Below the pieces are notes generated by a model that ran no database searches, had not been told where the DNA came from, and saw only the letters and a program-made list of their open reading frames with translations. The position numbers and the translations under genes are program-made. From NCBI GenBank assembly GCA_012719335.1, contig JAAYAO010000200.1:1-8128 (forward strand): DNA of 8,128 nt, read 5' to 3'. Shown here piece by piece: positions 6,140-8,128 of the stretch. The DNA comes from Propionibacterium sp. (GTDB taxonomy: Bacteria; Actinomycetota; Actinomycetes; Propionibacteriales; Propionibacteriaceae). The stretch's first letter is position 1. Every line of letters begins with the position of its first letter.

Positions 6140-7140
6140 AGAAGGTCGGACTGAGCGCACTGGCACTGGCCGGTGCCCTATTCCTCGCCGCCTGTGGCGG
6201 CGGCACCGATAACGGAGCCACCGGTGGCGGCGATGGCGGCAACGGCTGCGCGGATCGTCCCGAAACCGCGGCCGACTGGGGCGAGTGCACCCCCACCGAG
6301 TACCTCGAGGACGCCTCCGGCATGGACGAGGACGGCGAGAAGGAACTCACCATCGGCGCCTTCAACGGCTGGGACGAGTCCTTCGCCACCGCACACCTGC
6401 TGAAGGCCGTGCTGGAGGGCGAGGGCTACACCGTCAGCGTCGAGGCCTTCGAGGCCGCCCCCGCGTTCGCCGGTGTGGCCCGCGGTGACATCGACTTCGT
6501 CACCGACGTCTGGATGCCGGTCACCCACCCGCAGTACATCGACGAGTTCGGCAGCGACCTGGTGCACCTGGGCTGCTGGTACGACAACGCCAAGCTGACC
6601 ATCGCGGTCAACGAGGACTCCCCGGCGCAGAGCATCGCCGACCTGCCCGATCTGGCCGATGAGTACGGCGGCAAGCTGTACGGCATCGAGGCCGGCGCCG
6701 GCCTGACCAAGGTCACCCAGGAGGAGGCCATCCCGACCTACGGTCTGGACGCCTACGAGTTCGTGGTGTCCTCGACCCCGGCCATGTTGGCCCAGGTCGA
6801 CCGGGCCACCAGCCGTGACGAGAACGTCGTGGTGACCCTGTGGCGTCCGCACTGGGCCTACGCCTCGTGGCCGCTGCGCGACCTGGAGGACCCGGAGGGC
6901 GCCATGGGCGGCGCCGAGGTGATCTCGTCGGCCGGTAGCACCGACTTCGCCGAGAACAACCCGAAGGCCGCCCAGATCGTCACCAACCTGGTGCTGGGCG
7001 ACGACGAGTTGGCCGAGCTGCAGGACTACATGATGAGCCCGCAGCACTTCGACGGCGCCGACCACGACGCCGCCGTGGAGAAGTGGCTGGGTGAACACCC
7101 CGACTTCGCCGAGCAGTTGATCGCCGGCGAGCTGGGCTGA
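6136..7140 (+). CDS. opuAC: Glycine betaine-type substrate-binding lipoprotein (ProX/OpuAC family)
   Basis: The 334-aa extracellular protein captures the solute and delivers it to the permease. Residues 1-19 are a lipoprotein signal (MKK, hydrophobic core, lipobox LAAC) with Cys20 as the lipid-anchored residue. A flexible Gly-rich linker follows (about 21-37). The mature domain begins near ELTIGAFNGWDES and carries the aromatic residues expected to cage a quaternary ammonium group: Trp79 (NGWDES), Trp126 (DVWMP) and the PHW motif at 238-240 within LWRPHWAYASW. Which tryptophans bind ligand is inference. Two extra cysteines at 38 and 51, between the linker and the domain, could form a disulfide outside the cell; a further one is at 147. 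The start overlaps the permease stop (ATGA) and has a GGAGA. It is the last gene of the operon and is followed by a strong terminator. The permease, ATPase and binding protein together make a complete importer. Confidence 0.94.
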   Translation: MKKVGLSALALAGALFLAACGGGTDNGATGGGDGGNGCADRPETAADWGECTPTEYLEDASGMDEDGEKELTIGAFNGWDESFATAHLLKAVLEGEGYTVSVEAFEAAPAFAGVARGDIDFVTDVWMPVTHPQYIDEFGSDLVHLGCWYDNAKLTIAVNEDSPAQSIADLPDLADEYGGKLYGIEAGAGLTKVTQEEAIPTYGLDAYEFVVSSTPAMLAQVDRATSRDENVVVTLWRPHWAYASWPLRDLEDPEGAMGGAEVISSAGSTDFAENNPKAAQIVTNLVLGDDELAELQDYMMSPQHFDGADHDAAVEKWLGEHPDFAEQLIAGELG

Positions 7141-7173
7141 CGCCGCAACACCACAGCACAAGGGCGTGCTGGG

Positions 7174-7205
7174 AAGGGGTCCGTCGCAACCGCGGCGGGC
7201 CCCTT
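7174..7205 (+). terminator. Intrinsic terminator of the betaine importer operon
   Basis: A 14-bp stem pairs 7174-7187 with 7192-7205 around an AACC loop. Every position pairs, with two G-T (G-U) pairs. It starts 33 bases after the stop of the binding-protein gene and is followed by a short, imperfect T-rich run (TCGTT), so it should work on the plus strand. The minus strand shows no T tract after the stem. Confidence 0.85.
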
Positions 7206-7275
7206 TCGTTGCCCGCTCACCGGCCGTCCGGGTGACCCGGCCCACATTCACCGCCTACCGTGGTTGCCCCGAGGA

Positions 7276-7280
7276 GAGGA
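7276..7280 (+). promoter_or_regulatory. Ribosome binding site of the AhpD-like gene
   Basis: GAGGA at 7276-7280, within a longer purine run starting at 7271, lies 8 nt before the ATG at 7289. This selects that ATG over in-frame starts further upstream, which would run through the terminator stem and add 41 residues without family resemblance. Confidence 0.7.
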
Positions 7281-7288
7281 CGATCGAT

Positions 7289-7858
7289 ATGCGCATCACC
7301 AATACCGACGGCACCCAGCGCGGACTGCGCAACCTGGCCCCGAACATCGTGGACGCGGCCCACGGCTTCGCCGGTGCGATCTATCAGAACTGCACCCTGC
7401 CGCTGCGCCTGTTCGAGGCGGCCCGGATCGAAACCGCGCTGATCAACGGCTGCATGCTGTGCATGAACTGGCAGACCGCGCGCGATTCGACCAATGTCGG
7501 CCCCGACGGCGGGGTGACCACGAACGGCCCCGCCCCCGATCAGGCCTTCTACGACACCGTGCTGGCCCGGCGCACCGATGGCCTGGACGAGCGCGAGATC
7601 GCCGCGGTGGAGTTCGCCCGCGGGATGGGCACCAACCCGCAGGGCCTGTCGGCCGATGAAGAGCTCTGGGCCCGGATGCAGGACCTGTTCACCGACGCGG
7701 AGATCGTCGAGCTCACCTACTGCATCGCCGGCTGGATGGGTCTGGGCCGGGTCGCCCACGTGCTCGGCACCGACGAATCCTGCGGCGTCCCCGAGGCTGC
7801 CGAGGGACAGTTCGAGATCACTCAGCTCATTCGGGCCGGCAACCTCGTCCGACTCTGA
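7289..7858 (+). CDS. Carboxymuconolactone decarboxylase/AhpD-like CxxC protein
   Basis: The 189-aa all-helical protein matches the carboxymuconolactone decarboxylase (CMD)/alkylhydroperoxidase D fold. Its core is FEAARIETALINGCMLCMNWQTARD, with the redox pair Cys55 and Cys58. A second helical segment has LDEREIAAVEFARGMGTNPQGLSADEELWARMQDLFTDAEIVELTYCIAGWMGLGRVAHVLG, a typical CMD C-terminal part. In AhpD the active site is Glu...CxxCxxxHis; here Glu43 falls at the expected distance (12 residues before Cys55), but the His position (62) is Gln. A further Cys sits at 35. The role is probably disulfide or peroxide redox chemistry, but neither substrate nor partner is shown. The gene follows the importer terminator and so is probably transcribed separately. 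No convincing promoter was seen in 7206-7270. It is 61 bases from the next gene, with no terminator between, so the two may be co-transcribed. Confidence 0.85.
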   Translation: MRITNTDGTQRGLRNLAPNIVDAAHGFAGAIYQNCTLPLRLFEAARIETALINGCMLCMNWQTARDSTNVGPDGGVTTNGPAPDQAFYDTVLARRTDGLDEREIAAVEFARGMGTNPQGLSADEELWARMQDLFTDAEIVELTYCIAGWMGLGRVAHVLGTDESCGVPEAAEGQFEITQLIRAGNLVRL

Positions 7859-7919
7859 GACCACCCGATACCCGGCAGTTGTTCGACGCCGATCGCACCC
7901 TTCCGCCACCGTGACCCCG

Positions 7920-8128
7920 ATGACCGACCCGACCGCCGATTGGGCCCTGAACTCCCCCATCCGACGGGTGGAGTGCGGCGACACCCCGGCTGACCCGAAG
8001 GTCTGGCCGTTCACCATCGCGGCGGTGCGCCAACTGCTGGACGAGGGGCTCGATCCGGGCCGGGCCACCGTGCTGGTCGGTGAGAACGGGTCGGGCAAAT
8101 CCACCGTGGTGGAGGCGATTGCCGAGGC
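7920..8128 (+). CDS. Predicted P-loop ATPase, COG3910-like (3' end beyond window edge)
   Basis: The open frame runs from an ATG at 7920 to the right edge (69 codons plus 2 bases). A Walker A motif GENGSGKST at residues 54-62 follows VWPFTIAAVRQLLDEGLDPGRATVLVG. This N-terminal layout, with a WPF..PAVRQL-like segment before a VLVGENGSGKST strand-loop, is what I recall for the stand-alone predicted ATPases of COG3910, related to SMC/ABC-type AAA proteins. Their biological role is poorly defined. Walker B, the signature and other motifs lie outside the window. A GTG at 7911 in the same frame is an alternative start. Neither start has a clear Shine-Dalgarno sequence, so coupling to the upstream gene or a leaderless transcript is possible. 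The P-loop call is firm; the subfamily is likely. Confidence 0.75.
   Translation, partial: MTDPTADWALNSPIRRVECGDTPADPKVWPFTIAAVRQLLDEGLDPGRATVLVGENGSGKSTVVEAIAE

Noticed and set aside
4706..6166. Long minus-strand open frame (486 codons) opposite the ATPase and permease genes.
   Set aside because: Its translation is low-complexity His/Gly/Asp-rich with no domain, typical of the antisense of a GC-rich gene; both plus-strand genes have complete conserved motifs.
6178..7251. Minus-strand open frame of 357 codons opposite the binding-protein gene.
   Set aside because: It is antisense shadow of a gene with clear signal peptide and family motifs, and it runs across the terminator stem.
1..8128. 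A defence, secretion, phage or other novel multi-gene system.
   Set aside because: Every complete gene matches a known housekeeping or metabolic family; the two edge genes are partial and cannot support such a claim.

Overview
The window is very GC-rich, uses GTG starts and 4-base stop/start overlaps, and has codon third positions dominated by G and C. It carries a betaine-type ABC importer and acyl-CoA ligase/carboxylase genes. This fits a high-GC Gram-positive actinobacterium; I cannot name the genus from the sequence. It looks chromosomal: I see no rRNA, tRNA, CRISPR array, insertion sequence, integrase or phage gene.

Layout. (1) At 1-528 on the minus strand is a Nudix hydrolase, cut off by the left edge of the window, with a perfect Nudix box. 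(2) Bases 529-642 form a divergent promoter region of about 114 bp. (3) At 643-3719 on the plus strand are two genes sharing a GTGA overlap: an AMP-forming acyl-CoA ligase and a carboxyltransferase (acyl-CoA carboxylase beta-type) subunit. (4) Bases 3720-3926 are a 207-bp, relatively AT-rich intergenic region with a plausible sigma70-type promoter, a perfect inverted repeat and a possible leader hairpin. (5) At 3927-7140 is a complete three-gene glycine betaine/compatible-solute ABC importer: ATPase with a C-terminal CBS-type region, permease with an unusual charged tail, and substrate-binding lipoprotein. Both internal junctions overlap by 4 bases, and a strong intrinsic terminator follows at 7174-7205. 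(6) At 7289-7858 is a carboxymuconolactone decarboxylase/AhpD-like CxxC protein. (7) From 7920 to the right edge is the start of a predicted P-loop ATPase (COG3910-like). No gene-free stretch exceeds 300 bases.

How the genes work together. The importer operon is self-contained: the lipoprotein captures the solute outside the membrane, the permease forms the channel, and the ATPase drives uptake and may gate it through its CBS region. The ligase/carboxyltransferase pair suggests activation of a carboxylic acid to its CoA thioester, followed by a biotin-dependent carboxyl transfer or a related reaction. No biotin carboxylase or biotin carrier is in view, so the partner must lie elsewhere. The flanking Nudix, CxxC and ATPase genes have no obvious link to either pathway.

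I did not find a clearly new multi-gene system. The points most worth a second look are the diverged active-site loops of the carboxyltransferase, the Arg-block plus acidic tail of the permease, the His-to-Gln change in the AhpD-like protein, and the inverted repeat upstream of the importer operon.
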